Shown piece by piece: positions 56,363-64,000 of a stretch of DNA of 64,000 bases. Origin of the DNA: Bradyrhizobium monzae (lineage in GTDB: Bacteria; Pseudomonadota; Alphaproteobacteria; Rhizobiales; Xanthobacteraceae); assembly GCF_021458635.1 (NCBI RefSeq), contig NZ_JAIRDQ010000001.1:1-64000 (forward strand), written 5' to 3'. The translations under genes were made by a program, and so were the position numbers. Within the stretch, counting starts at the first letter, position 1. The number at the start of each line of letters is the position of its first letter. A model generated the notes under the pieces. That model worked only from the letters and a program-made list of their open reading frames with translations. It ran no database searches and was not told the DNA's origin.

Positions 56363-56796
56363 CCATGAGCACGGCCCCAAAAATCTGGACGCGCGAGACC
56401 GGCCTCGTCGAGAAGCGCGACGTCTGGGCGGCGATGAAGCGCGGCTTTCGCGGCCGCTGCCCGCGCTGCGGCGAGGGAAAGCTGTTCCGCGCCTTCCTGA
56501 AGACGGCGGACAATTGCGCACAATGCGGCCTCGACTTCACGCCGCACCGCGCCGACGATTTGCCCGCCTATCTCGTCATCGTCATCGTCGGCCACATCGT
56601 GGTGCCCTCGATCCTCTGGATCGAGACCAATTACACCACGCCGATCTGGCTCAGCTTTGCGGCCTATTTGCCCTTCACCTTCTTCGCATCGCTCGGACTG
56701 TTGCAGCCCGTGAAGGGAGCCGTGGTCGGATTGCAATGGGCTCTGCGCATGCACGGGTTTGACGAGAACCCGCCGGATGGTATTCCGCCTGTGTAA
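56356..56796 (+). CDS. DUF983 family membrane protein
   Basis: A 146-residue protein with a zinc-ribbon-like RCPRCGEGKLFRAFLK and NCAQCGLDF pair, then two TM segments (LPAYLVIVIVGHIVVPSILW, FAAYLPFTFFASLGLL). This is the DUF983 layout. ATG 56356 overlaps the rnr stop by 7 bp and has AAGGGCAAGG just upstream; ATG 56365 is an alternative. Confidence 0.88.
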   Translation: MVTMSTAPKIWTRETGLVEKRDVWAAMKRGFRGRCPRCGEGKLFRAFLKTADNCAQCGLDFTPHRADDLPAYLVIVIVGHIVVPSILWIETNYTTPIWLSFAAYLPFTFFASLGLLQPVKGAVVGLQWALRMHGFDENPPDGIPPV

Positions 56797-56829
56797 GCAA
56801 AATAAGCAAAAAGCAGTTTGGGTGAGGAT

Positions 56830-57591
56830 ATGACGGGTACGGCGCAGACGACTGAGAAAGCCAAGGTCCACGAGGAGAAGGAAGCCGATCACCATCCCTA
56901 TTTCCGTCCCCGGGATGCGGCGACACTGATCCTGGTCGATCGCAGCGGCACCGTTCCAAAGGTCCTGGTCGGCAAGCGCCACGACAAGGTGGTGTTCATG
57001 CCCGGAAAGTTCGTCTTCCCCGGCGGCCGCGTCGACAAGGATGATTATCGCGTGCCGGTCGCGGCCTCCATGACCACCGAGTTAGAGGCCAATCTCGCCA
57101 AGGGCAGCCCGAAGACCCCGGCCTCACGCGCAAAGTCGCTGGCGATCGCCGCGATCCGCGAGGCCTGCGAGGAAACCGGTCTCTGCCTCGGGCGCAAGAG
57201 CCAAGAGAAGACTGAGGGCAAGGCCAAGCTCGAAGGCCCCTGGAAGCCATTTGCGGATGCAGGCCTGCTGCCCGACCCCTCCAGCCTGTTCCTGATCGCG
57301 CGCGCGATCACCCCGCCCGGCCGCGTCAAGCGGTTCGACACGCGCTTCTTCACCGCGGATGCGTCTGCGATCACCCACCATGTCGAGGGCGTGATCCATG
57401 CGGATGCGGAGCTGGTCGAGCTGGTGTGGGTCGAGCTCGGCTCAAGGCCGCTCGCCGATCTGCATCCCATGACCCGGAATGTGCTCAACGAGCTTCACGC
57501 CCGTCTTGCCACCGGCCCGCTGCGCCACGACGCGCCGGTGCCGTTCTTCCATTTCTACGGCGGCAAGATGCAGAAGGATGTTTTGATCTGA
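56830..57591 (+). CDS. Nudix hydrolase with expanded Nudix box (NUDT19-like)
   Basis: A 253-residue hydrolase. The Nudix box is split: FMPGKFVFPGGRVDKDD is separated by about 40 residues from AIREACEETGLCL. An insertion at this place is known in the NUDT19 group of CoA diphosphatases, so a CoA-type substrate is possible (inference). ATG 56830 follows GGTGAGGAT. It is 33 bp after the DUF983 gene in the topA-rnr series. Confidence 0.85.
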   Translation: MTGTAQTTEKAKVHEEKEADHHPYFRPRDAATLILVDRSGTVPKVLVGKRHDKVVFMPGKFVFPGGRVDKDDYRVPVAASMTTELEANLAKGSPKTPASRAKSLAIAAIREACEETGLCLGRKSQEKTEGKAKLEGPWKPFADAGLLPDPSSLFLIARAITPPGRVKRFDTRFFTADASAITHHVEGVIHADAELVELVWVELGSRPLADLHPMTRNVLNELHARLATGPLRHDAPVPFFHFYGGKMQKDVLI

Positions 57592-57692
57592 GCTGACAAC
57601 GAAAAACAAAATAATCTTCCCGCGCCTCCCGATGGCGGAGTTCCGCGGCATGCCTATGTCTTCCCCAACGACACCCAGAACGGATACGGGCG

Positions 57693-59018
57693 ATGGCACA
57701 ACGGCAACTCAAGCTTGGCGCGTTCATGCGCCCGATCAGCATCCACACCGGCGCCTGGCGCTACCCCGGGGCCTGGCCCGACGCCAATTTCAACTTCGGC
57801 CACATCAAGACGCTGATCCAGAAGCTCGAGGCGGGCAAGTTTGACGCCTTCTTCATGGCCGATCACCTTGCCGTGTTGAACATGCCGGTCAACGCGCTCA
57901 AGCGCAGCCACACCGTGACCTCGTTCGAGCCGTTCACACTGTTGTCGGCGCTGTCGGCCGTCACTGAGCGCATCGGCCTGATCGCGACGGGATCGACCAC
58001 CTTCGACGAGCCCTATCATGTGGCGCGCCGCTTCGCCTCGCTCGACCATCTCAGCGGCGGCCGCGCGGGCTGGAACATCGTCACCACCTCGAACCCCGAT
58101 GCCGCGCTGAATTTCGGCCTCGACGACCACATGGAGCACGCCGAGCGCTACAAGCGCGCCCGCGAATTCTACGACGTCGTCACCGGCTTGTGGGACTCCT
58201 TCGCCGATGACGCCTTCGTGCGCGACGTCGAGAGCGGACTTTTCTTCGACCCCACGAAAATGCATGTGCTCGACCACAACGGCAAATACCTGAAGGTCCG
58301 CGGCCCCCTCAACATCGCCCGCCCCGTGCAGGGCTGGCCGCTGATCGTGCAGGCCGGCGCCTCGGAAGACGGCAGGCAGCTCGCGGCCGAAACGGCTGAA
58401 GCCGTCTTCACCGGCGGCGGCAGCCTTGCCGACGGGCAAAAGCTCTATGCCGACATCAAGGGCCGCATGGAGACAATCGGCCGCGATCCCGAGCATCTGA
58501 AAATCCTGCCCGGCGCCTTCGTCGTGGTCGGCGACAGCGTCGACGAGGCCAAGGAAAAGCGCGCGCTGCTCGACAGCCGCGTGCATTACGAGAGCGCCAT
58601 CGCCTCGCTCTCGGTCGTCCTCGGCACCGATGCCTCCGGCTTCGATCCTGACGGACAATTGCCGGAGATTCCGGAGACCAACGCCAGCAAGAGCGGCCGG
58701 CAGCGCATGGTCGACCTCGCCCGGCGCGACAAGCTCACCGTGCGCCAGCTCGCCCAGCGCGTCGGGGGTTATGGCGGCCTGTCCTTCGTCGGCACCGCGA
58801 AAACCATCGCCGACCAGATGGAGGAATGGCTGGTCGGCCGCGGCTCCGACGGCTTCAACATCATGTTCCCGTTCCTCCCCGCCGGCCTCGACGATTTCGT
58901 CGACAAGGTCGTCCCGGAGCTGCAGCGGCGCGGGATTTTCCGGAAAGAGTATGAAGGGACCACTTTGAGGGAGAATCTGGGCCTGCCGAGACCGAAAAAC
59001 CGCTTCTTCGAGGGGTGA
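57693..59018 (+). CDS. LLM class flavin-dependent monooxygenase (NtaA/SnaA/DszA family)
   Basis: A 441-residue FMNH2-dependent monooxygenase resembling nitrilotriacetate monooxygenase component A. Family features: LGAFMRPISIHTGAWRYPGA, FDAFFMADHLAVLN, the RFASLDHLSGGRAGWNIVTT block with NPDAALNFGLDDH, and WPLIVQAGASEDGRQLAA. Such enzymes need a separate flavin reductase, which is not adjacent. Substrate unknown; S-, N- or C-oxygenation are all possible. Confidence 0.9.
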   Translation: MAQRQLKLGAFMRPISIHTGAWRYPGAWPDANFNFGHIKTLIQKLEAGKFDAFFMADHLAVLNMPVNALKRSHTVTSFEPFTLLSALSAVTERIGLIATGSTTFDEPYHVARRFASLDHLSGGRAGWNIVTTSNPDAALNFGLDDHMEHAERYKRAREFYDVVTGLWDSFADDAFVRDVESGLFFDPTKMHVLDHNGKYLKVRGPLNIARPVQGWPLIVQAGASEDGRQLAAETAEAVFTGGGSLADGQKLYADIKGRMETIGRDPEHLKILPGAFVVVGDSVDEAKEKRALLDSRVHYESAIASLSVVLGTDASGFDPDGQLPEIPETNASKSGRQRMVDLARRDKLTVRQLAQRVGGYGGLSFVGTAKTIADQMEEWLVGRGSDGFNIMFPFLPAGLDDFVDKVVPELQRRGIFRKEYEGTTLRENLGLPRPKNRFFEG

Positions 59019-59054
59019 AAGGGCCCGATTTGAGTGGTTTTCAGCCCCGAAATC

Positions 59055-59083
59055 CTTGACTTCCCCCGGTTTCTGGCTAGGTT
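59055..59083 (+). promoter_or_regulatory. Putative promoter of rpmG
   Basis: CTTGAC (59055-59060) and TAGGTT (59078-59083) are spaced by 17 nt, a good fit to the alphaproteobacterial housekeeping consensus. The -10 ends 60 bp before the rpmG start. Confidence 0.55.
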
Positions 59084-59143
59084 GCCGGCCAACGCGGGCC
59101 GTTTGGCCGGCTCCCGATTCCCAAATATTCTGAGGTTCAGAAC

Positions 59144-59311
59144 ATGGCCAAAGCGGTCACCATCAAGGTCAAGCTCGTGTCCTCGGCCGACACCGGCTTC
59201 TACTACACGGCCAAGAAGAATTCGCGCACCATGACCGACAAGCTGGTCAAGAAGAAGTACGATCCGGTCGCGCGCAAGCACGTCGAATTCCGCGAAGCCA
59301 AGATCAAGTAA
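59144..59311 (+). CDS. rpmG: 50S ribosomal protein L33
   Basis: A 55-residue ribosomal protein: [20 protein letters not shown], then [20 protein letters not shown] and a final EFREAKIK. It is the cysteine-free (zinc-independent) form. The gene has its own promoter-like element and a strong terminator 28 bp downstream. Confidence 0.97.
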   Translation: MAKAVTIKVKLVSSADTGFYYTAKKNSRTMTDKLVKKKYDPVARKHVEFREAKIK

Positions 59312-59338
59312 GATCGGCGACAAGCGTTGAAGAGTTTG

Positions 59339-59363
59339 CGGGGCCCTTGCGGGCCCCGTTTTC
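59339..59363 (+). terminator. Rho-independent terminator of rpmG
   Basis: CGGGGCCC (59339-59346) pairs perfectly with GGGCCCCG (59351-59358) around TTGC, followed by TTTTCGTTT on the plus strand. Confidence 0.9.
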
Positions 59364-59388
59364 GTTTCGGCCTCGCTCTCGCCACGCT

Positions 59389-59474
59389 GTCATTGCGAGG
59401 AGCTTTTGCGACGAAGCAATCCAGACTGCCACCGTGGAGGGATTCTGGATTGCTTCGCTGCGCTCGCAATGACG
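59389..59474. repeat. Palindromic repeat family A, copy 5
   Basis: TGTCATTGCGAGGAGC to CTCGCAATGACG, the same hairpin family, not followed by a B unit. The remaining 187 bp to the next gene show nothing I can support. Confidence 0.85.
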
Positions 59475-59661
59475 GGTGTGGGCGACAGCACTGCCCCCTC
59501 TCCTGTCTGGACGCGCTGCTGCCTGCACGATGCGCAGCCGTCAGCCTCGCGAAATCCTCGCATGGTTAGAAGACGTAGCCTCGCAGGCTCCAATTGCGAG
59601 GCTGCTACGACGTCCACCGCTCTAACTCGTCAGCCCGGAGCGCGACAATTTCCAGCCGCCC

Positions 59662-61506
59662 ATGAATTGCAGCCCCGCCGCGGCCAAACCATCCGGACAT
59701 GCAACGCCCGCTGCGCTGTGCCGGGCTGGCTTCGCACATCTTCAATCAGGACGAGTTGCCGAGGCCGAGCTGTGTTGCCGGCAGGCGCTGACGCTGGACG
59801 AGCAACATCCGGATGCGCTGCATTTGCTGGGCGTGCTTTGTTTTCACGCGCAGCAGCCCGACGCCGCCGTTGAATGGATCGGGCGCGCCGTCCAGCAGGC
59901 CCCGAAGGCTGAGTATTCCCTGAGTCTCGCCACGGTGCTGGAGCGGCAGGGTCGGCTCGAGGACGCACGGCAACATTACAGCCACGCCTTGAGCCTCAGG
60001 CCTGATGATGCGGTCCTCCAAAATCACCTCGGCAATCTGCTCGCGCAACTCGCGCACAACGACGAGGCTGTGCTGCATTACCAGCGGGCCCTGAAGCTGA
60101 ATCCGCAATATTGGGAGCCCGCGCAAAACTGCGGCATGCTGCTGCTTGAACTTGGCCGGCACGCGGAAGCCGTAAAGTGCTTCGACGTCACCGAGAAGCT
60201 GAATCCTTCCGCAGCCCTGTATCAGATGCGCGCCGTCTGCCTCTCGGCCGTGAACCGCTTCGAGGAGGCCGAGGCCGACTACGAAAAATCCATCGCGCTG
60301 GATCCGAGCCTCGCGGAGACGCACAACAATCTCGGCCTGCTGCATTGGCGATTTGGCCGGCTGGAGCAGGCCTTTGCCTGCTTCGATTCCGCGCTGGCGC
60401 TTCGACCGGATTTTCATGCGGTGCTCAACAACAAGGCCGTGGTCCTGTTGCATCTGCAATTGCTGGACGAAGCCTTCGCGACCCTGCACAGATCGCTCGC
60501 GGCCGCCCCCAACGATGCGCAGACGCTGTTCTATCTGGCGACGCTACAGCTCCTGTCCGGCGACTTCGATCGCGGCTGGCTTGCGCGCGAAGCACGTTGG
60601 CGGCTTCCCTCCGTCGGCCTGGTCGATCGCGGCTTTTCAAAGCCGCTTTGGCGGGGCGACGAGCCGCTCGACGGCAAGACCATTTTGCTGCACTCCGATG
60701 AGGGATTGGGCGATGCCATCCAGTTCGCGCGATATGTGCCGATGGTGGCCGCGCTCGGAGCCAAAATCATCCTGGAGGTCGAACCTCCGATCCAGCAGTG
60801 TCTGGCCGGCATCGCCGGCGTCGCAGAATGTGTCGGCCGATCGTCGACGCCGGCGTTCGACCTTCACTGCCCTCTTGGGACGCTGCCGCTCGCATTCGGA
60901 ACGCAGCTCGATACGATCCCGCTCGCGCAAGGCTACGTTCCCGCTCCCCCGGCGGCGCGCGTGAAGGCGTGGCAGGACCGGCTTGAAGACCGGCTCGGTC
61001 CCCGCACCCGCTTCCGCGTCGGTCTGGTCTGGGCAGGCAATCCCGATCACAAGAACGACCACAATCGATCGATGACACTTCGCACGCTCGCGCCGCTACT
61101 GGATTGCGACGTCCAGTTCGTCTCCCTGCAAAAAGGCGTCCGCGATCAGGACCGCGCCTTCCTCGGCGAACGCCGTGACATCGTCGACCTCACGCAGCAT
61201 CTGACGGATTTCAGCGAAACAGCGGCGTTGATCGGCTGCCTCGATCTGGTGATCTCTGTCGACACCAGCGTCGCTCACCTCGCCGGCGCGCTTGGAGCGC
61301 CCGTCTGGACGATGGTGCCGTTCAATCCGGACTGGCGCTGGCTGCTCAACCGTGACGACAGCCCGTGGTATCAGTCGATGCGGCTGTTCAGGCAGCCCAA
61401 GCGAGGCGACTGGGCCACCGTGGTGGACGACGTCCGTCGCGAACTCGAGAAGCGGGTCGCCGCCGGGCGAGCAGAGCAAGACCAAGCGTCGCTGCTGCCT
61501 GCTTGA
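59662..61506 (+). CDS. TPR protein with C-terminal glycosyltransferase-like domain
   Basis: A 614-residue protein. Residues about 18-310 form seven to eight tetratricopeptide repeats (AEAELCCRQALTLDEQHPDA, YEKSIALDPSLAETHNNLGL). The C-terminal half has DGKTILLHSDEGLGDAIQFA, VGLVWAGNPDHKNDHNRSM and CLDLVISVDTSVAHLAGALG, the pattern of heptosyltransferase-like (GT9-type) domains found fused to TPRs in rhizobia. No signal peptide or membrane helix. Donor and acceptor unknown. Confidence 0.88.
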   Translation: MNCSPAAAKPSGHATPAALCRAGFAHLQSGRVAEAELCCRQALTLDEQHPDALHLLGVLCFHAQQPDAAVEWIGRAVQQAPKAEYSLSLATVLERQGRLEDARQHYSHALSLRPDDAVLQNHLGNLLAQLAHNDEAVLHYQRALKLNPQYWEPAQNCGMLLLELGRHAEAVKCFDVTEKLNPSAALYQMRAVCLSAVNRFEEAEADYEKSIALDPSLAETHNNLGLLHWRFGRLEQAFACFDSALALRPDFHAVLNNKAVVLLHLQLLDEAFATLHRSLAAAPNDAQTLFYLATLQLLSGDFDRGWLAREARWRLPSVGLVDRGFSKPLWRGDEPLDGKTILLHSDEGLGDAIQFARYVPMVAALGAKIILEVEPPIQQCLAGIAGVAECVGRSSTPAFDLHCPLGTLPLAFGTQLDTIPLAQGYVPAPPAARVKAWQDRLEDRLGPRTRFRVGLVWAGNPDHKNDHNRSMTLRTLAPLLDCDVQFVSLQKGVRDQDRAFLGERRDIVDLTQHLTDFSETAALIGCLDLVISVDTSVAHLAGALGAPVWTMVPFNPDWRWLLNRDDSPWYQSMRLFRQPKRGDWATVVDDVRRELEKRVAAGRAEQDQASLLPA

Positions 61507-61529
61507 TCGTGACGCGCGGGTTGCCCCCC

Positions 61530-61580
61530 GCTCGTGTCCCGGGCGCGCTGCAACGCGCGAGCGTTGCTGCGCAGAACCGG
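61530..61580. repeat. Palindromic repeat family E
   Basis: GTCCCGGGCGCGC and an inverted GAACCGGGAC flank GCAACGCGCGAGCGTTGC, itself a hairpin. It has inserted next to, or replaced part of, an MFS gene fragment. Confidence 0.6.
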
Positions 61581-61650
61581 GACCCAGAAAGCTCCGAGGA
61601 AGCTGCCGATCTGTTGGGTCATGAAAGCGAGGCCCCGGACTGTCGCGTCC
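61580..61650 (-). pseudogene. MFS transporter fragment
   Basis: The minus strand encodes GLAFMTQQIGSFLGAF, matching GLAFMSHQVGSFLGAY of the intact MFS gene at 62764 in 12 of 16 positions. Flanking sequence is unrelated, with a palindromic repeat directly downstream. A small relic of a duplicated or transferred gene. Confidence 0.5.
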
Positions 61651-61694
61651 GCTATGTGCGCACAGAAACGACGTTGAAATCGGACGGCCCGATG

Positions 61695-61880
61695 TCAGCC
61701 ATGAGCAGAAGCCAGAGTGCACCTGGATCGCAGTCGGGATTGAGCTTCCGACTTGAAGAGAGCCGTTTTGACGTTCTTCAGAAACTCGATGTACGTCACG
61801 CCGCTCACTCGAATGACGATCTGCTGTGCGATCGCCAGACCGAACAGGGCGAGATTTTTTCTGACGATGAAGCCGATCAC
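61695..61880 (-). CDS. Possible small membrane-associated protein
   Basis: A 61-residue frame starting GTG 61880 (AAAAGG six nt upstream) with a hydrophobic N-terminal half (IGFIVRKNLALFGLAIAQQI) and a basic C-terminus. Composition is plausible, but there is no family match and the codon bias is weaker than neighbours. Confidence 0.35.
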   Translation of the reverse strand: MIGFIVRKNLALFGLAIAQQIVIRVSGVTYIEFLKNVKTALFKSEAQSRLRSRCTLASAHG

Positions 61881-61953
61881 GACACACCTTTTCGGAGAGT
61901 GACCCCGCGAAGGGCGCGGCTGCCTGCGTCTTCCGATCGATCCATCGATCGGA

Positions 61954-62580
61954 TCATCTCTGCTGCAAGGCCATGCGAACACCGAGACCGAGGTAGATCG
62001 CTCCGACGACGCGGCCTTGCCAGCGACCGATGCTGCGATGACGGGCGAGCCAGCCGGTGACCTGCCCGGCGGCAAGAGCGATCAACGCCGTGTAGATTGC
62101 GCTCATGATCACGAAGACGACGCCGAGGACCGCAAGCTGCGCGACGACGGAGCCTCGATCGGGATGTACGAACTGAGGCAGGAAGGCCAGGAAGAACAGC
62201 GCCGTCTTCGGGTTGAGCACTTCGGCGAGAACGGCCTGCCGGAAGGCGAGCGGCGCGTCGACCAGACGCGACTGCGCCAACTTGAGATCTTCGCTTCGCT
62301 CCATCAACGCGCGGATGCCGAGATAGATGAGGTAGGCGGCACCGGCATACTTCACCAGGCTGAAGGCAACAGCCGAAGTCATCAGCACTGCCGACAATCC
62401 GAGCGTGGCCATCGCCGTGTGAAGCATGTCGCCGGTGGCGATGCCCAGACCGGTGGCTATTCCGACGCGATGTCCGCCTACGGATGCGCGCGCGAGCACC
62501 AGGAGGACGGCGGGACCAGGAATGAGGAAGAGACCGAGAACCACCGCAATGTAGGTCAGCAAGGTGTCGAAATGGATCAT
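61954..62580 (-). CDS. LysE/RhtB family exporter
   Basis: A 208-residue inner-membrane amino-acid exporter with about six TM segments. Motifs: GLFLIPGPAVLLVLARASVG (the LysE PGPA signature), GLGIATGDMLHTAMATLGLS and LAEVLNPKTALFFLAFLPQF. Export substrate not predictable. Confidence 0.92.
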   Translation of the reverse strand: MIHFDTLLTYIAVVLGLFLIPGPAVLLVLARASVGGHRVGIATGLGIATGDMLHTAMATLGLSAVLMTSAVAFSLVKYAGAAYLIYLGIRALMERSEDLKLAQSRLVDAPLAFRQAVLAEVLNPKTALFFLAFLPQFVHPDRGSVVAQLAVLGVVFVIMSAIYTALIALAAGQVTGWLARHRSIGRWQGRVVGAIYLGLGVRMALQQR

Positions 62581-62763
62581 GGATAGTCCCGATTTGGCCG
62601 TTGCTGACCAGGAGCCAGCCAGACGCGGCCTCTCAATGCAAGTCCTGAATGGACTAATCTTAGAGGCCCGGAGCGTGTGACGTCTGTTTTGAGCCGGAAC
62701 CGTTGATTACGGCGAAGCAGCGCGGCGTCCGTTGCATCTCCCTAAGCAGACGCTCATGCCCGT

Positions 62764-64000
62764 CTACGCCGTCCGCAAGACCGGTGCGGGCGGCTGCGCC
62801 GGCCGCATCAGCGCGAACGCGACCTGGATGATGCCGCCGGCCAAGCCCAGCGCCACGCCGATGCGCCAGGCCATGTTGTAGGAGCCGAGCGCGTCATAGA
62901 TCACCCCTCCTCCGTAGGCGCCGAGGAAGCTGCCGACCTGGTGGCTCATGAAGGCAAGGCCCTGGATCATGGCCTGCCAGCGCAGGCCGAACATCTCGGC
63001 GACGGCGCCCGCGACCAGCGGGCCGACGCCCATCCAGAGGAAGCCCATGATGGCGCCGAACAGCAGCGTCGAGAACGGCGTCGCGGGCAGCATGAAGTAC
63101 CAGGCGAGCGCCAGCGAACGCAGGATGTAGATGCCGCCCAGCAGCGCCAGCTTGTTCCAGCGCTGGCCGGCCCAGCCGAAGAACAGCGAGCCCAGCACGT
63201 TGAAGCCGCCAATCATGCCGAGCGTCTGCGCGCTCAGCATCGGATCGAGGCCGCAGATCGCCAGATATGACGGCAGATGCGTGGTGAGGAACACGAGCTG
63301 CATGCCGCAAACCAGATAGGCGCAGGTCATCACCACGAAGGAGGCATTGCTGAACGCCAACCTGGCGACGGACGCGGCCGTGGCGTCGCCGATGTCGTCG
63401 GCGGCGGGCTTCGGCAGCGGGATGGCGTCGACGCGCCCGGCATACCAGGCGGCAGGAATCATCAGCACCGACATGACGACGAAGCCGGCGAGACCGACGC
63501 GCCAGCCAAAACCCTCGTTGAGCACCTGCCCGATCGGCGCCGACAGCAGCGCGCCGAGCGAGCCGGCGCCGGAGACGATGCCGAGCACGGTCGAGCGTAC
63601 CGTCGCCGGCACCGCGCGTGCCGCCACCGACATCGCGATCGCGGCCGCCGTGCAGGCGAGCGAGGTGCCGATCAGCACGCCGGCGCCGATCATGATGCTG
63701 ACGAGGCCGTTCGCGGTCGTCATCAGGATCAGGCCCGCGATGTACATCAGCGATCCGACGATCATGATGGGCCGGAAGCCGTAGCGAACGGTCATCGCGC
63801 CGGCGAGCGGCTGGAGAAAGCCCCAGGCGAGGTTCTGCACGGCCAGCGCCAGCGTGAAGTCCGACACCGAGAGGTGGATGTCGTGCGTCAGCGGCTGCAT
63901 GAAGATGCCGAGCGACTGCCGCAGCCCCATGCTCAGCGTCAGCATGATCGAGGCGCCGATCAGGATCGGCAATGTCGGACGCAGGACCTGCAACAGGGGC
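62764..64000 (-). CDS. MFS transporter (5' end outside the window)
   Basis: At least 410 residues, with twelve hydrophobic segments of a major facilitator. Sequence begins at or before VLRPTLPILIGASIMLTLSM; the frame stays open to the window edge and only a TTG is available inside, so the true start is probably outside. Features include GLRQSLGIFMQPLTHDIHLS, ATVRSTVLGIVSGAGSLGAL and GLAFMSHQVGSFLGAYGGG. It resembles the oxalate/monocarboxylate-type MFS group (low confidence on substrate). Confidence 0.85.
   Translation of the reverse strand, partial: PLLQVLRPTLPILIGASIMLTLSMGLRQSLGIFMQPLTHDIHLSVSDFTLALAVQNLAWGFLQPLAGAMTVRYGFRPIMIVGSLMYIAGLILMTTANGLVSIMIGAGVLIGTSLACTAAAIAMSVAARAVPATVRSTVLGIVSGAGSLGALLSAPIGQVLNEGFGWRVGLAGFVVMSVLMIPAAWYAGRVDAIPLPKPAADDIGDATAASVARLAFSNASFVVMTCAYLVCGMQLVFLTTHLPSYLAICGLDPMLSAQTLGMIGGFNVLGSLFFGWAGQRWNKLALLGGIYILRSLALAWYFMLPATPFSTLLFGAIMGFLWMGVGPLVAGAVAEMFGLRWQAMIQGLAFMSHQVGSFLGAYGGGVIYDALGSYNMAWRIGVALGLAGGIIQVAFALMRPAQPPAPVLRTA

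Overview
The window looks like core chromosome of a Bradyrhizobium-type alphaproteobacterium (Nitrobacteraceae). The supporting evidence is high-GC coding with strong G/C third positions, a Porin_2-type porin, the order parC-recO-era-rnc-lepB-acpS-pdxJ-rsh-rpoZ-smpB-mscL-dapA, and several families of dispersed palindromic intergenic repeats of the kind common in that genus. The genus assignment is inference; no rRNA is present. I find no prophage, CRISPR array, intact insertion sequence or plasmid module.

Layout. 1-980: no gene; a structured multi-part element with a 19-bp perfect inverted repeat, followed by a composite palindromic repeat. 981-4080: GMC oxidoreductase and a family-5 ABC solute-binding protein. 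4369-15281 (mostly minus strand): parC, a small exported protein, recO, a small membrane protein, era, rnc, lepB, acpS, pdxJ, rsh and rpoZ, i.e. topology, repair, ribosome biogenesis, secretion, cofactor supply and stringent response. 15613-19417: a NYN-domain protein and an overlapping Fe-S uracil-DNA glycosylase on the plus strand, then dapA-mscL-smpB-peroxiredoxin on the minus strand. 19624-24182: a lytic transglycosylase, an IS66-type transposase remnant, a strong terminator and a major porin. 24183-27331: gene-poor, with tRNA-Ser(GCU), three small proteins and a hairpin cluster.

27332-31096: gatC-gatA-gatB with two small uncharacterised genes interleaved through 4-nt start/stop overlaps. 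31173-34433: two nitronate monooxygenase-like genes divergent from a LysR regulator. 34480-42245: ruvX, an AEC transporter, a CPBP protease, an AidB-like dehydrogenase, a D-Ala-D-Ala dipeptidase, then pyrB, a pyrC-like gene lacking the HxH metal motif, and plsY. 42396-51031: patatin, amidase, dprA, two HxlR regulators each beside a redox gene, small proteins, a decayed WrbA-like gene and composite repeats. 51249-59311: topA-rnr-DUF983-Nudix, an LLM monooxygenase, and rpmG (L33), a short gene with its own promoter and terminator. 59662-64000: a TPR/glycosyltransferase-like protein, a debris zone with an MFS fragment, a LysE exporter and an MFS transporter running off the end.

Functionally the window is dominated by housekeeping information processing and envelope genes. 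No obviously new defence or biosynthetic system was found. The most interesting points are the likely non-catalytic PyrC next to PyrB, the small genes embedded in gatCAB, the A-B composite repeats, the structured element at the left edge, the paired operator-like repeat between the SDR and its HxlR regulator, and a lysine-rich micro-protein beside a hairpin-rich spacer.
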